Below, one piece after another: positions 40,390-53,365 of a DNA stretch of 64,000 nucleotides. The position numbers and the translations under genes were made by a program. Source of the stretch: Lamellibrachia satsuma (lineage: Eukaryota; Annelida; Polychaeta; Sabellida; Siboglinidae); the NCBI GenBank assembly GCA_033239005.1, contig BSQZ01000009.1, positions 8,133,252 to 8,197,251 on the forward strand, read 5' to 3'. The first letter of the stretch is position 1; each line of letters begins with the position of its first letter. The notes beneath the pieces were generated by a model, which had not been told where the DNA came from, made no database searches, and was given only the letters and a program-made list of their open reading frames with translations.

Positions 40390-42600
40390 CCTGACAGCGC
40401 TTACAAGACCGTCAACAGCCCCGCCAATGCATGCATGCATAAAGCTCTGCGATCTACCTACGGCATAGCCATGACGGCGGGTAAATTACAGTTCTGGTGG
40501 GAGGCATAACAGATTGAGAACACACACGTCTCCGACACTGTCCAGGCCCCGCTGGTCGCCAAAGAGTCGGGCAATAAAACCGCTAGAAATCGTATCCATC
40601 GGCAGCAAACGTTGCTTGGGGACATACCCTGTTGCACAAACAACCACTCCAAATTCGGTGTATATTTAACGGTTTTCTCGTTATTTCGATTATATACCAT
40701 ATGAAAGGAATCTTACTAATATTACTGTCAACATGTTGAATCAACATATTGTATGAAGCGTATAATGTTTACTTATACAAACAGTGATGTCGCATTGACG
40801 ACTTGGCTACGACATGTTTTATACAAAAGTTATCTAAACATGTAAATCAGTCAGTCAACCAAGTCATACATATGGCTTCATATATGGCCTACATTATTTC
40901 TAAGAACACGATTGTTAATAATTTTAGCAGTTAAAAATTATTAGCACGCATATGCCTACCTCTTGTTCTTTGTTTGTTCATAATATTGGTGACCTTGTAT
41001 AAATATCCTTTAACAGCTGGTCAACGGTCCCTGGCGAGATAATGTTGTTCTTTTTATCATTTATTCTCTAACGTCAAAACGTTCATACAATTTTTGGCAC
41101 AATGATGTTAAATATAAAGTTGCATGAACCTGGCAGCAAAGGTTTTATGTTTACGTTGTTTAGTGGCGCGACCTTTGTCCGCATTTGGGCTTTTACGCGT
41201 CGTGGACACGATGAGTAATGGAAGGCGACGGTATTACGTAAAAAATTGTTTAAAATTCCACTGACGCATGAAATCAACCGAACTACAGCAAAACAGACGA
41301 CGTCAATTTGAAGCGGGACAAAAACGGCGAAAGCAGCCGTCCGTGCGTGTATCTATCTACCCGATGTTCCGCGTACGACGAAGTTGTCATCGCTCAGCGC
41401 AGCGGCTTGATTAATACGGTCAGATGTGAATGTTTGATTGCCGCCGACGGACGCGGACGGTGGCTGGGCGCGGGCGATGATCGTCGTTGACAAGACAATC
41501 TTGTCCCATCCGCCAGTGGTCGGGTATGTACAGGCTATACCCTCATGGCCTGGATTTACGTCTTCGGTAATAGTTGAGATTGTGTCAGCTTTTTGACACC
41601 GAGCACGTCGTATTAGTGCATGTGCCAATTGGCTGTTTGACACCATTAGTTTCACAGCAATGGATTAGAGTAGACAGAGGTCAGATGCTATTGCTTATAC
41701 TTGGGAGACCGCGTGAAGGTTATATTCTTCTCCCCACGTCTGGTATTCAGCAAAGCCTGTACCAAACCTTAAAGGTTTTTCAGTAAGCACGTTTGAATGT
41801 AATCCATTATCCATTAGCGGCGTATTGTTGACTAATTTCTTGAATACGTTTGTTTTTGAAGAAGAGTGTCGATCTTACGTAAACCGGCGTTCATCGTCGC
41901 AGGCAACTGCGGGTTTTCTTAAATTTTCTTAAATTGCAAAACCCACCCGTCGGAAATGCCGAACCCGCAACACCCATTGCTTTTATCTCTGTATCCCGAA
42001 CCCTCTTTTCCCAGTTGCATAATCGCGGGATACATAAAACCTGTATCCAACATTGTTTCGATCGATGCCGCCGCATGCAAGACCAGAACATCGTCCACTA
42101 TAGAACATCATCGGAAAAACGGCCAGAGACGACATACACCAGACACCTCAATGTCTTCCGGAATAGACGACGGTATCCTCCCGAGACGGCCATGATGTGG
42201 CCGCAAAGAACAATTGGTTCTAAACTGGATACGATCTATGTGTGAAGAATTATGGGCCGGGGGGTGACTTTGGGTGTCTCGGTGCTGCTGCTGGTGCAGA
42301 GCCGTTTGGCCTGGTAGGACTTCGTAACAGAAATCCGTAAGTACAAAAAGGAACCCGTGTGACTATCAGCGTTCGCAGATTTACCGTTCAAACGAGAGTA
42401 GCTCTTAAGATGTGTGTTCAACTGACCATCTTATTCCGCAATGCAAAAAATCTTTGTTAAAAACACAAAAAATCGCCAGGAACGTCTCATACGCCACTAA
42501 GACCGTCAACTTTAACAAAACTTACGGCCCACGGGTAAACCGTATGAGTTGAGACCCGTGAACTACTACTGGACTGGACTACTGTAAGACCCACATTTTA
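40390..42600. other. Intronic, no feature seen
   Basis: Frames of 60-103 codons occur on both strands at 41.3-42.3 kb but without domains. No repeats are recognised. Confidence 0.4.
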
Positions 42601-42764
42601 AATTTTTGTCTTGTCAACAACATGCAGTAGCGTTTTCAACCAATGCTACACTTTTATTTAAAAGAAAATCAACAAGGAAGATGCTCCACTTCATTTATTG
42701 CGCAAACTAATAACATTCGGTCTTTGTACACCGGGGATCCTTCCGTCACTGACACATGCGTGTA

Positions 42765-43312
42765 CAGTGTAATGAGTAAGATAACGCTTTGTAAAGCGTA
42801 ATGAGTAAGATAACGCTTTGTAAAGCGTAATGAGTAAGATAACGCTTTGTAAAGCGTAATGAGTAAGATAACGCGTTGTAAAGCGTAATGAGTAAGACAA
42901 CGTGTTGTAAAGCGTAATGTGTAAGTAATGCGTTGTAAAGCGTAATGAGTAAGATAACGCGTTGTAAAGCGTAATGAGTAAGTAACGCGTTGTAAAGCGT
43001 AATGAGTAAGTAACGCGTTGTAAAGCGTAATGAGTAAGATAACGCGTTGTAAAGCGTAATGAGTAAGATAACGCGTTGTAAAGCGTAATGAGTAAGTAAC
43101 GCGTTGTAAAGCGTAATGAGTAAGATAACGCGTTGTAAAACGTAATGAGTAAGATAACGCGTTGTAAAGCGTAATGAGTAAGTAACGCGTTGTAAAGCGT
43201 AATATGTAAGTAACGCGTTGTAAAGCGTAATGAGTAAGTAACGCGTTGTAAAGCGTAATGAGTAAGTAAAGCGTTGTAAAGCGTAATGAGTAAGTACGCG
43301 TTGTAAAGCTGG
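42765..43312. repeat. 28/29-bp minisatellite (array A), about 19 copies
   Basis: The unit is 'gcgtaatgagtaagataacg' plus 'cgttgtaaa' (29 bp), interspersed with a 28-bp version lacking one base (taagtaacg). The same repeat and the same right flank occur at 47411-47634. Confidence 0.94.
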
Positions 43313-43672
43313 TTGCTATCAAAATCATCAAATAATTCGCGACGTCTTTCTGGACTGGAGCAGCCTCTCTCCTGGAAGCCAACGTCACTGAGAACGAAAC
43401 GTGCATACTAGAGTGGTGATCAACCAGAAATAAGGCACCAGAAACACGACACCAAAAAATACACAAGAATCGTGTTTCAGACCATACAGCCGAACCTGCT
43501 TGATTTGACTTTCGTCGACGTCAGTGGATCGTCATCAACCTCGTAAGAACTACATATACGGACGATGCGAACATTTGGTGCACAAAAGGCACATCAATTA
43601 TACATACAACAAGATGCGAATTCGGCCACGACCAGCAAACCGCTTACAACATCGTCGACCACCGCCGCATGC
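43313..43672. repeat. Segmental duplication block A1
   Basis: About 355 bp starting 'gctggttgctatcaaaatca' is nearly identical to 47635-47968, apart from a deletion in the second copy. Identity ends abruptly after 'caccgccgcatg'. Confidence 0.9.
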
Positions 43673-45990
43673 TCCAACCTTGAACGTCGTAGTCCGCTAA
43701 TGTCCCCCTTTCCCTATTCGTAATTATTTTTCCAGGACGCCAAAAAATTCCCTGAAATAGGTTACCGTGTGAATATCACCTGCACGTTATTTGTCTACCG
43801 TCTACCAGAAAATAAAATAATGATCGATCCCCATCCCCAGATGGGATGTTCGCGAGAGGCTGATAAATGCCGTCATTGGGAGGGTGACAAACGACAGAGA
43901 CGCGAACCGTTCACAGCAATAGACTAACGCCGATGGATCCACACAGCCGCGCAATCTACTTAGACGTCCATTCCCGGAATATGAACTATCTATCATCGCA
44001 GGCCCCGTGGAGCCACTGTCGAATGTCTTCATTGTGCTTTATTTTGACACACATCCTGACCCGATGAAGCAACTGTTCAATTTCTTCATTCTCGCTGTAT
44101 GGACCTGGTTTGGCACACACAGTGGCACTTTTTATTAGTCTGCAGGGACTCAGCAAGACGGAGGCGTAGCCGTGCCTAGGCGACTGATTGCGGCTCGTCT
44201 GGGATGGGACCTGAAGGCAGACGGTGTGTGGACCGAATGTATAGGGGCCCGTTTCACTGCGATAACGCGTTCATAATGTGATTTCATCATCGGATATGCT
44301 TCATTGTTTTTATAACGTGTCCGTCGATTGCTGTCTCATGAGTATTACTAATGAAAAAATCCCACCATAATCTATTAGCAAAATAGTCGTCATAACATAG
44401 TTACGCAATTCAATTCCATGCTCAGTCCCTGTTGTCTGTTTCACGCAGCTGCTCAGCTGTATAAATGAGTAGCAATATACTGTGATGGAATTATAAGAAC
44501 GAACAGCTTTCGTGCAGCAACTGCAGCGGACTGAATGCTTCCAAGGGAAATTGAAACGGTGTATTTGTTCTGATCCGCCAGGGACAAAGAGGAATTCGTT
44601 CCGGGCAACGAAATATATGTTGAAACGGTGCGGCACATATCAAACGTGTTGCCTCAATCTCAACAAATAACAAACCACATTTAAACTTCATTGGTGGCAA
44701 TATAGGTCTACTAACACGAAAACTCCTACTTATTTTACTGTGCATTGCTACATCCACAGTAACATACCGATTTAATATTTAAAGTATAAATATTGTTGGA
44801 AATCGAGCTTCTTGTTATGGTGAAATATGCCGGTTTTAAAAGAAAACCAGGCACCTGCCGTGAGCCATTGAACACTGTAGGTCTGGCGGAAGGAATTACG
44901 CGGAATCCTGAATTAGGCCTATGCGAGCGGCCTTGACTTTGGCTTAACGGAAGCCGATTGCTATGGCCAGAGATGGAGAGATGGTCTAGAAAATCGATGT
45001 GATCCGATGAGATGAGATCGTGGAGTGCCTTTTGTGTACGCCACGAACGAACACTGAGGCGACCGTAGAGAGCGATTGGTGCCAGGAGAGGCGGCGGACG
45101 GAGTGCCTGGTCGTCGTCGTTGGTGGCAGTGCCAATCCCGGGCACTCTTTTGACGCGCTACGATCGTGTGAAAAAGGATGGCACAGAATTGTGGTCTACG
45201 TCCATAAAGCACCACGATACGGTTCGTTGCCACTTCCCATTAATATATTACATCACACGTGACGAGCCGCCCAACAATTACATCACGCAAAATTAGGCAA
45301 TTTTAACTCCATTACGTGTTGTTATGCTAGGACTAAGCCACCTCTATGTTATGCAACGTTTGTGTTTCCCCCCACCCCACCTGAACCGCCCCACCCCACC
45401 AGAACCCCTCCCCACCCCACTTGATTGACAAAAGTCACACTGGCAACTTCTGCTTCTATTAATATTAATGCTTTTAAATCCATATATCGTCGTTTTCTTC
45501 ATATTGTGTTATTAAAATAATAAAAAATGCCTGATTTTCTTTTATACACATGGATTAAGTAGCTCCCCAGAGGTGTCTTGTAGTAAATTGGGTGCTTAAA
45601 GGTGCTTAATCAATTCGATTTTTTTGCTAGTCTAATTTCAAATAAATTTTGCGAAAAACCAAAACTACCTATATTATCCATTGCAACACGCTAGCTCGTT
45701 TGTGCAACTTTTATAAAATCATCAGACAAACTATTAAATTAGTTAATGCTTGTTCAAGCATTAACTGAAGTGAAGATCGAAATGCTGAAAAATCACGAGT
45801 TTCTTTCTTAGTGAAATTTCGTAAATGTGTCATGTGATAGGAAAGAGAATGGAAGTCACGCCCTTGATCAGTATTGACCCACACAGTGTTTGTCATTTTG
45901 GATATCCACTATTTTTATCCTTTCCAGATCTAACGACTGAAGTCAATTCTTTCAATGATTTTTTTAAAAAATAGGCATTTTTTTATTAAA
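43673..45990. other. Sequence unique to duplication copy A
   Basis: About 2.3 kb present between blocks A1 and A2 but replaced by 49 bp in copy B. No gene is recognised. 45365-45420 is a 'ccccaccccacc' low-complexity patch. Confidence 0.5.
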
Positions 45991-45997
45991 TCGACTG

Positions 45998-45999
45998 CG

Positions 46000-46043
<44 letters not shown>

Positions 46044-46058
46044 TGTGTGTGTGTGTGT
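45998..46058. repeat. (GT)n/(GCGT)n microsatellite
   Basis: GTGT, then GCGTGCGT, then GTGT, directly preceding duplication block A2. Confidence 0.94.
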
Positions 46059-46800
46059 GTCCAGTGGATCAACAACCTCAAATACAAATGTCAACCTCTG
46101 CTTTATATCCATGCGAAAGAAGACCAGCGACACACAGATGGTATAATTCACAACGACAGAAGACATCGTCCGCTGACCCAAGCACAACCACATGCGTCGT
46201 CAATAGTAGTAGGTAAGTTTGAATGAATTTATACTGGAGGTGCTTGGCTGTTGACACGCCTCTGACGGATAATTTACGAACTAAGTCGCGTACTAAAAAC
46301 GTCAATTATCGCCCAGCGCGTATTTCCGGTTGTGCACGCCACTGGTTTACTCACACCGTGTTTTAAAAGTGGAAAATTCCGGTCATTTCTCCGAATGAGC
46401 GAGGGCTGACATCTTAACAAGCGCGACCGATAAACGCATACGCAGTTTTGTGAAATCCGGGCAACCTAGACTACAAGTGAATTATAGCATTGCCATATCG
46501 TATTGGCAAGTATACGAATATGTGTCATTTTGCTAAATTAATTAAATAAAAACGGCCAGTGATAATTGTTTGCCTCATTGCTAAATGGTGAGATATAAGT
46601 CTCTGTAGGAGAATGGATTAAGAGAGTCTAGTATGTGTTACTGTGGAACGTGTTTCGGGTTAATTTCAGTTAAGGTGCTTCCAACATCTCCAACAACGGT
46701 ATAGGTCGATTTTCATAAAGAGATAAGGGCCAAATTACATTCATAAATTGTGGTTCACTAAACGCATTTGGGCGATCAAGATGTTAGAATAGATAGATTT
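46059..46800. repeat. Segmental duplication blocks A2-A4
   Basis: 46059-46312 matches 48019-48275. 46336-46676 matches 49122-49308 plus 49630-49790. 46690-46797 matches 51190-51288. All are in the same orientation and nearly identical. Confidence 0.9.
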
Positions 46801-46844
46801 GTGGTAAGCTAAATCAGTTGAGGAAGCAGTTTTAACGTATATGC

Positions 46845-47059
<215 letters not shown>

Positions 47060-47064
47060 CTTGG

Positions 47065-47402
47065 AAACATCATGCGAATATTCTAGCTACACAATATTTC
47101 CAGCAAAGAACTTCTGAAACTATAACTGCACACATTAACTTGGATGACTTTTTCACCACAAGAAGATGGAAACGGATCAACCACGTTTTATGAAAGGAAG
47201 ATGACAACATAGCCAAGACAGCTTTCATGTGGACACCAGAAGGAAAACGAAAACGAGGACGACCAAAACCAACCTGGGGGGGAGAACTGGGGAGGGGGAA
47301 TGAAGGGAATTGCATCTCAGCTGGGGCCAGGCTGCCAAACAATCTGCAGACCGACAGGAGTGGAGATGTCTTGTCTCTGCCTTCTGCGCCAGTAGGCACG
47401 AA
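47065..47402 (+). pseudogene. Non-LTR retrotransposon C-terminal remnant (second copy)
   Basis: Translated pieces: 'TPEGKRKRGRPKPTW', a Gly/Glu-rich run, 'HLSWGQAA', and 'ALCASRHE'-like 'SAFCASRHELR'. It matches the copy at 29190-29475 in order, including upstream 'ccagcaaagaacttctgaaa'. Frameshifts and stops are present. It ends exactly where minisatellite array B starts. Confidence 0.78.
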
Positions 47403-47410
47403 TTAAGAGG

Positions 47411-47634
47411 ATGAGTAAGTAACGTATTGTAAGCGTAATGAGTAAGTAACGCATTGTAAAGCGTAATGAGTAAGATAACGTGTTGTAAAGCGTAATGTGT
47501 AAGTAATGCGTTGTAAAGCGTAATGAGTAAGATAACGCGTTGTAAAGCGTAATGAGTAAGTAAAGCGTTGTAAAGCGTAATGAGTAAGTAACGCGTTGTA
47601 AAGCGTAATGAGTAAGTAACGCGTTGTAAAGCTG
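47411..47634. repeat. 28/29-bp minisatellite (array B), about 8 copies
   Basis: Same unit as array A ('gcgtaatgagtaagtaacgc' plus 'gttgtaaa'), shorter array. Confidence 0.93.
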
Positions 47635-48275
47635 GTTGCTATCAAAATCATCAAATAATTCGCGACGTCTTTCTGGACTGGAGCAGCCTCTCTCCTGGAA
47701 ACCAATGTCACTGAGAACGAGACGTGCATACTAGAGTGGTGATCAACCAGAAATACATAAGAATCGTGTCTCAGACCATACAGCCGAACCTGCTTGATTT
47801 GACTTTCGTCGACGTCAGTGGATCGTCATCAACCTCATGAGAACTACATATACGGACGATGCGAACATTTGGTGCACAAAAGGCACATCAATTATACATA
47901 CAACAAGATGCGAATTCGGCCACGACCAGCAAACCGCTTACAACATCGTCGACCACCGCCGCATGTTCGCCTTCAATGGAGGAATCTCCGATGTTCTCAC
48001 AGCTTCCCTCAAACAATCCAGTGGATCAACAACCTCAAATACAAATGTCAACCTCTGCTTTATATCCATGCGAACGAAGACCAACGACACACAGATGGTA
48101 TAATTCACAACGACAGAAGACATCGTCCGCTGACCCAAGCACAACCACATGCGTCGTCAATAGTAGTAGGTAGGTTTGAATGAATTTATACTGGAGGTGC
48201 TTGACGGTTGACGTGCCTCTGACGGATAGTTTACGAACTAAGTTGCGTACTAAAAGCTTCAATTATCGCCCAGAG
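47635..48275. repeat. Segmental duplication blocks B1-B2
   Basis: B1 (47635-47968) equals 43313-43672 and B2 (48019-48275) equals 46059-46312, but here they are nearly contiguous. They are joined by 49 bp absent from copy A. An open plus-strand frame crosses the join (see findings). Confidence 0.9.
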
Positions 48276-48485
48276 CGGTTTTCCGGTTGTGCATGCGCAA
48301 CGACCCACTTCCCAGATAGGGGTAGCCTATATGAACTATAATGTGCTAAAGACCTCTAGCGACCAAACATTAAATAAGATAGGTAGTAAAAAGTGTCTCA
48401 CGTCATTGGAGCCGCCTGGGTCCAATTCCAATTCCGGTCACGTGACTTCTGGGGTGGCGTCTTCTAGGGTATAACAAGAGTTAAC

Positions 48486-48556
48486 AAGATTTGCCATCCA
48501 AGCCAAAGGCCCAGATGGCAAGTGGACAAGGAAGCCATTGGGTTATCGAGAGTCCA
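48486..48556. repeat. Dispersed 70-bp repeat, copy 3
   Basis: Reads 'atttgccatccaagccaaag', 'gcaagtggacaaggaagcca' and 'ttgggttatcgagagtcc'. Best match to the copy at 24955. Confidence 0.72.
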
Positions 48557-48844
48557 GTAACGTACTAACTAATTTGTGTACCGAAACGTGCCTCTATCGA
48601 CAAAAAAATTACTAAAACGTGTACGTGCGGAGAAGCGCCTTTGGCGGATACGATCAAGTCCCACCCGCTGACGGATACTTCTGATCGCACCTCCAACATG
48701 CAGCATAGATGCATTCATTTCAACCTACCTAATGTTGTCGTCATTGTCATTCAGAGTACGACCGCACGGGGCCTGCAGGATGTCACTTGCCGTGCTCAGA
48801 GTAATAAATAAGTCAGTAACTGTCCCAAATCACACAGAAAACGG

Positions 48845-48968
48845 GTACTTCGATCACAAAAAAAAACTGGCATATGGATCACTGAGAAAAATGGCACTTC
48901 GATCCCGAGAAAACTGGGTAAATCGATTACGGAGAAAACTGGCACATCGATCACGGAGAAAGATCATG
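48845..48968. repeat. About 27-bp tandem repeat, 4-5 degenerate copies
   Basis: Unit approximately 'cgatcacggagaaaactggc' plus 'acat'. It produces an Arg/Lys-rich frame that is probably an artefact. Confidence 0.75.
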
Positions 48969-49121
48969 TCGTACCACAAACAGTTTCTCGCGATTACAGA
49001 CTATGTTGTTGTTATACTTATTAAACTTATACTATTAAAGCGAAACAACAATCACGGCTTGGGGGCTATGCACCTAAAATATATAATAAAAACTAACTAC
49101 GTGGAACTAATGTCAAGAATA

Positions 49122-49790
49122 TCACGCCACTGGTTTACTCACACCGTGTTTTAAAAGTGGAAAATTTCGGTCATTTCTCCGAATGAGCGAGGGCTGACAT
49201 CTTAACAAGCGCGACCGATAAACGCATACGCAGTTTTGTGAAATCCGGGCAACCTAGACTACAAGTGAAGTATAGCATTGCCATATCGTATTGGCAAGTA
49301 TACGAATATGTGTATACAAGATTAATATATTTTCATTTGGCGAGCAAATATTGTCAGAATACTACACTCGTGCCATTGGGTTACCTAGCAGTATGGCGCG
49401 GCCCATGATATTAAGATGTGCGTTCAATTGTTTTCCTATAGTACACTACTGGCGTGATATTCTTAATTGTAGTTATAAATGGTTATGTTTGAGTAATTCT
49501 TATAGGTACGTGCACATGTCGAAAACCACGACTTTCGTTTCGCTTTAAAACATGCACTATAGTTGTTGACGTTGCGTTCTACTCTTGTGTATCGTCGTTA
49601 GTAAAAACACTTCTTCAAGTAATATAGTCATTTTGCTAAATTAAATAAAAACGGCCAGTGATAATGGTTTGCCTCATTGCTAAATGTTGAGATATAAATC
49701 TCTGTAGGAGAATAGATTAAGAAAGTCTAGTATGTGTTACTGTTGAACGTGTTTCGGGTTAATTTCAGTTACGGTTCTTCCAACATCTCC
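49122..49790. repeat. Segmental duplication block B3, split by a 320-bp insert
   Basis: 49122-49308 and 49630-49790 together equal 46336-46676. The intervening 49309-49629 is present only here. No clear target-site duplication or terminal repeat marks the insert. Confidence 0.85.
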
Positions 49791-50190
49791 TGGGTACAAT
49801 ATATGACAAATATAGATGTATACACGAAAACACCAAATATCTTAGAGACAATCAGATGGAGACGTGTATAATTCGCAGGTGACTGCTGCAGAAGTAGAGA
49901 AGAGGTGAGACAACTGCTTACGTGGCATGAACCTAAATTATTCAAATCTATACCTGCGTCTCAATTCAGGATAAGTTTCTTTCATTTTTGTTAAACGTGC
50001 ATGTGCAAGAAATTGAGAAGTATCGCGAACAACCTTCACGGGGCATCCTCTGGACAAGCACAGATGGCTATACAATGAGGGTGCCTGCGTAAAATGAAAA
50101 GTACAAATTCACACGTGTTTAAATCTCACAGCTGATGCAATCCCACACCCGACACAACATCACCGGGTGTTCACCCCACGTTCTACTCAC

Positions 50191-50452
50191 CCGGCTTCGC
50201 TTGCGCCCGTATACTGATGCAGAGGTCGTTGTCGGGCGGAAACTTGTCGCATCGCAGCATCTCTGGCCACGGGTAGCCGTACTTGAGCATGCGACTCTCG
50301 CAGCCGGCCCTCACGGCCTCACACAGGGTCTGACACGGCGGGATGGGACGGTCGAGGCAGATAGGCGAGAAGAGCGAGCATAGGAACAGCTTCGTGTCCG
50401 GGTGGCACTGGATGTTGGTCAGAGGCACCCACGACTTAGCCTGCTGACTGAC
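50191..50452 (-). CDS. sFRP exon 2: main part of the Frizzled CRD
   Basis: The acceptor 'ctctatcggcag' is followed by GTC AGT CAG CAG, read in phase 0 directly after exon 1's Glu98. The translation reads VSQQAKSWVPLTNIQCHPDT, then LFLCSLFSPICLDRPIPPC, TLCEAVRAGCESRMLKYGYP, WPEMLRCDKFPPDNDLCI. Eight of the ten CRD cysteines are here (114, 123, 130, 138, 142, 149, 166, 176). The spacing and the motifs 'C.LFAPICL', 'PC.SLCEAVR..C' and 'YG.PWPE.L.CD.FP.D..LC' are those of sFRPs. The exon ends with one base of a split Asp codon before a consensus donor 'gtgagt'. A SINE sits only 14 bp upstream of the acceptor. Confidence 0.95.
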
Positions 50453-50465
50453 CTGCCGATAGAGA

Positions 50466-50707
50466 AAAAGTAAAGGTATGTTCTTATATAACGCGGTATC
50501 CAGTCCGTGTGAATGTTCAGGGCGCTTTACACTTCATCCCCAGGCAGACCTGTTCATTCCAACGCCATCTCGACTTCTCTTGGAAGCATTCAGCCACGCT
50601 GCGATTACTTCGCGAAAACTATTCGTTCACATGTCTCACATTCACTCTCATTTAAGGGTCCATCGATTGAGAGTCCGAAGTTCTAACAAAGTACTCTTGA
50701 GATCCCC
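50466..50707 (-). mobile_element. SINE-A (copy 3), abutting the exon 2 acceptor
   Basis: The plus strand reads 'aaaagtaaaggtatgttctt' and ends 'cttgagatcccc'. It contains the family blocks 'gcgctttacacttcatcccc', 'agacctgttcattccaacgc' and 'ttcagccacgctgcgatta'. Its (TTTAC) tail points toward exon 2 and ends about 14 bp from it. Confidence 0.83.
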
Positions 50708-51189
50708 ACAAGAAGGACCGGTGTAGTTCACCACAATATCGCTCGAAAACAATACGGTAGTTTTTCCAACGTACGTCCAAAACACTATAGTGGCCAAGTT
50801 AACGTTGTTAGCTGCACGGTTTGCCATTTATCATAACGACTGGTGATAATAGTCATAATTATGTTAGGATTATATTTATATAATATTTAATTAAACATTT
50901 CTTAGTCTACAGGTACACATTATTGCTATTTAGTTAATAGTATGATAATGCATATCTCTACATGCGCAGTGTTGCGGCAGTAATATATTAATCACAATCA
51001 ATAATATATTGAGTATCAATAGTAGTAGGCTTGAAGCAATATCAAAGAAATGTTCTTCGTGGAAGTGACATCCACAGTATTGTTAACGTCCAAATGTGTT
51101 TAATGAGCCACATTGTTTTTATAGAATTTTACCGTTATCTGTATAATTTGAATGTGTCGACTCGAATATCATGTTTACATTGCGTGCTG

Positions 51190-51290
51190 AACGGTATAGG
51201 TCGATATTCATAAAGAGATAAGGGCCAAATTATATTCATAAATTGCGGTTCACTAAACGCATTTGGGCGATCAAGATGTTAGAATAGATA
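51190..51290. repeat. Segmental duplication block C4
   Basis: 'acggtataggtcgatattca' onward matches 46690-46797 with few differences. Confidence 0.85.
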
Positions 51291-51505
51291 GTGTTTATTA
51301 TAATATGATGTTAGAATAGATATGGTGTTTATTATAACATGATGTTAGAATAGATAGTGTTTATTATAATATGACGTTAGAATATATAGTGTTTATTATA
51401 ACATGATGTTAGAATAGATAGTGTTTACTATAATATGATGTTAAAATAGATAGTGTTTATTATAACACGTTGTTAGAATACATAGTGTATATTATAAAAT
51501 GATGT
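51275..51505. repeat. 32-bp AT-rich tandem repeat, about 7 copies
   Basis: The unit is close to 'gatgttagaatagatagtgt' plus 'ttattataatat'. The first unit begins inside duplication block C4; copy A (46780-46797) has only one unit. The array therefore expanded after the duplication. Confidence 0.88.
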
Positions 51506-51639
51506 TGACAAAAACAATCAGCCAACGTACCGTTGAAGTGCTGCTAATTTTGAAGCAAGATGATGTGCTATGTTGTAGTCACATGGGTAGCTGTAACCAT
51601 GTAACATTTAGGCATCGGATATCAAGAAAGATAAACGCT

Positions 51640-51760
51640 TCCCAGATAAGTTGAAATGGCATTTGAACAGGTCTGCCAGGGGGTGAAGTGTAAAGCGCTT
51701 TGAGCGGTCCTACGGACTGGATACCGCGCTATATAAGAACCTACCTTTACCTATACCTTT
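51640..51760 (+). mobile_element. SINE-A fragment (copy 4), opposite orientation
   Basis: 'tgaacaggtctgccaggggg', 'tgaagtgtaaagcgctttga' and 'ggataccgcgctatataaga' followed by 'acctacctttacc' are the reverse complement of copies 2 and 3. Confidence 0.82.
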
Positions 51761-51769
51761 GCGATCCTT

Positions 51770-53200
51770 ATAAAAGTACACGTTCTGTCCGTAGGCCAGA
51801 TTGTGTACGTCCGATATCATTTACGAGGTACGTGTCAAAAACACATTACTTACGTTTACCAGTCATTCCGCTATAGTAAATTAAAATTCCTTCCCGACAA
51901 TACACGGACGACGGTCTATGTCCGACACATTATCTGAACCGTACATCCGCTTCTGTTGCTATGGATACGTTTAGGATAAATCGATGTTACGCTCTAGAAC
52001 AAAGAACTATACCTCGCTACAAATGCATTCCTTCTCCGCGAGACGAGAACGGAGATAGCCGCCTTACACTTGCAATGCGGACGGGTGCTCGGCCAGATTC
52101 GTTTTTTATATGCATCACAAATGGTTACGCCTTAGATGTGACATGCAGACACTTCGGAACACGCGTGCGTCGATGCACGCACACGTGTGTGCAACATTCA
52201 AATGCATTGATTCTTAGTATCTGGCGCCCGTTCAGGTCGCGGTTTGTTTTGCCATACTGCAATGTTAAACACAACTAACTGTATCAAGTTGCCGTGCCAG
52301 CCAGCCGTGCAATACATTTGACATAATATGTGCCTAGTCGACATTCCCCGCTTTTATTCAAATTTAGTAATGTTTCAAGTTTGCGGAGTTTAACAATCTT
52401 ATTTAAAGGCAGTTTGTCGTCACAACCATGCTTTATTATTATTATCATCTTATCGTTATTATTACGGGAACATTCATAACACACGTTGTAGAAATCGCAT
52501 GGGTTTTGTTAAAGCTGCATGTATTACCCATAAAGTTCCGGAAACAATTACTCCCTCAGTAATTATTTTGATGTGCTTTCTGTTGTATATGCCTTTTTAG
52601 GAGCGCGAATCCAAAATTTAAGTTAAAAAAAATTATTCGGAAAAAGAAAACATATGTAAAAACATGCACCGAAAGATTGGGTTTGTTTATTTACGGACTT
52701 GTACCTATATATACGAAAAATACGTCTCTGTCGAAGCAATAAGGCGATGTTTTAGGTATTCACAGTTTAATTCCTATGTTTGACTAATGTGTTGCCATAA
52801 TAAAGAAATAAGGGGCGATCTCAAACACACACAAAATGTAAACTTATAAAGTATAACTCATACAAAAATCGTTACAGTTGTGCTTTACACCTAAAAGTAC
52901 AACGTCTTATCGCGTTCATCGTATCATCTTATATAGAGAATAGTTAGAGTTATATAGTATAACTTATGTATATAAATGTTAACATATTGACCGCCCAAAT
53001 ATGTTTAAGTTAACCAAAACGTGGGGTCGGGCGTTCACATGATCACGTGACATATTATTAACACCCCTAAAATTATGCTATACGCGCGCAATAAAAATTC
53101 TACGCATGATAGACTATATCGGGACGGAAACAATCAAATTAAACATATAAAGGTTAAATTATATCAACAAAATAAGTGGTTCGTTAAAACACATTATAGA
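51770..53200. other. Intronic, AT-rich, no gene seen
   Basis: The plus-strand frame 51961-52278 has no recognisable domain. The rest is AT-rich without repeats I can define. Confidence 0.4.
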
Positions 53201-53365
53201 TACAGTTTATATGTATACTAAACAACACGATTTTGCGATAAAAACAATCAGATTCTGTAGCTTTAAGAAACAGTCACATATAATTATATTGCACACCGAT
53301 GTTTCGGTAGATTGTATCGGGATTAATTCAAGCGTGATGACAAATGCATATGCATCTAAATGCGC

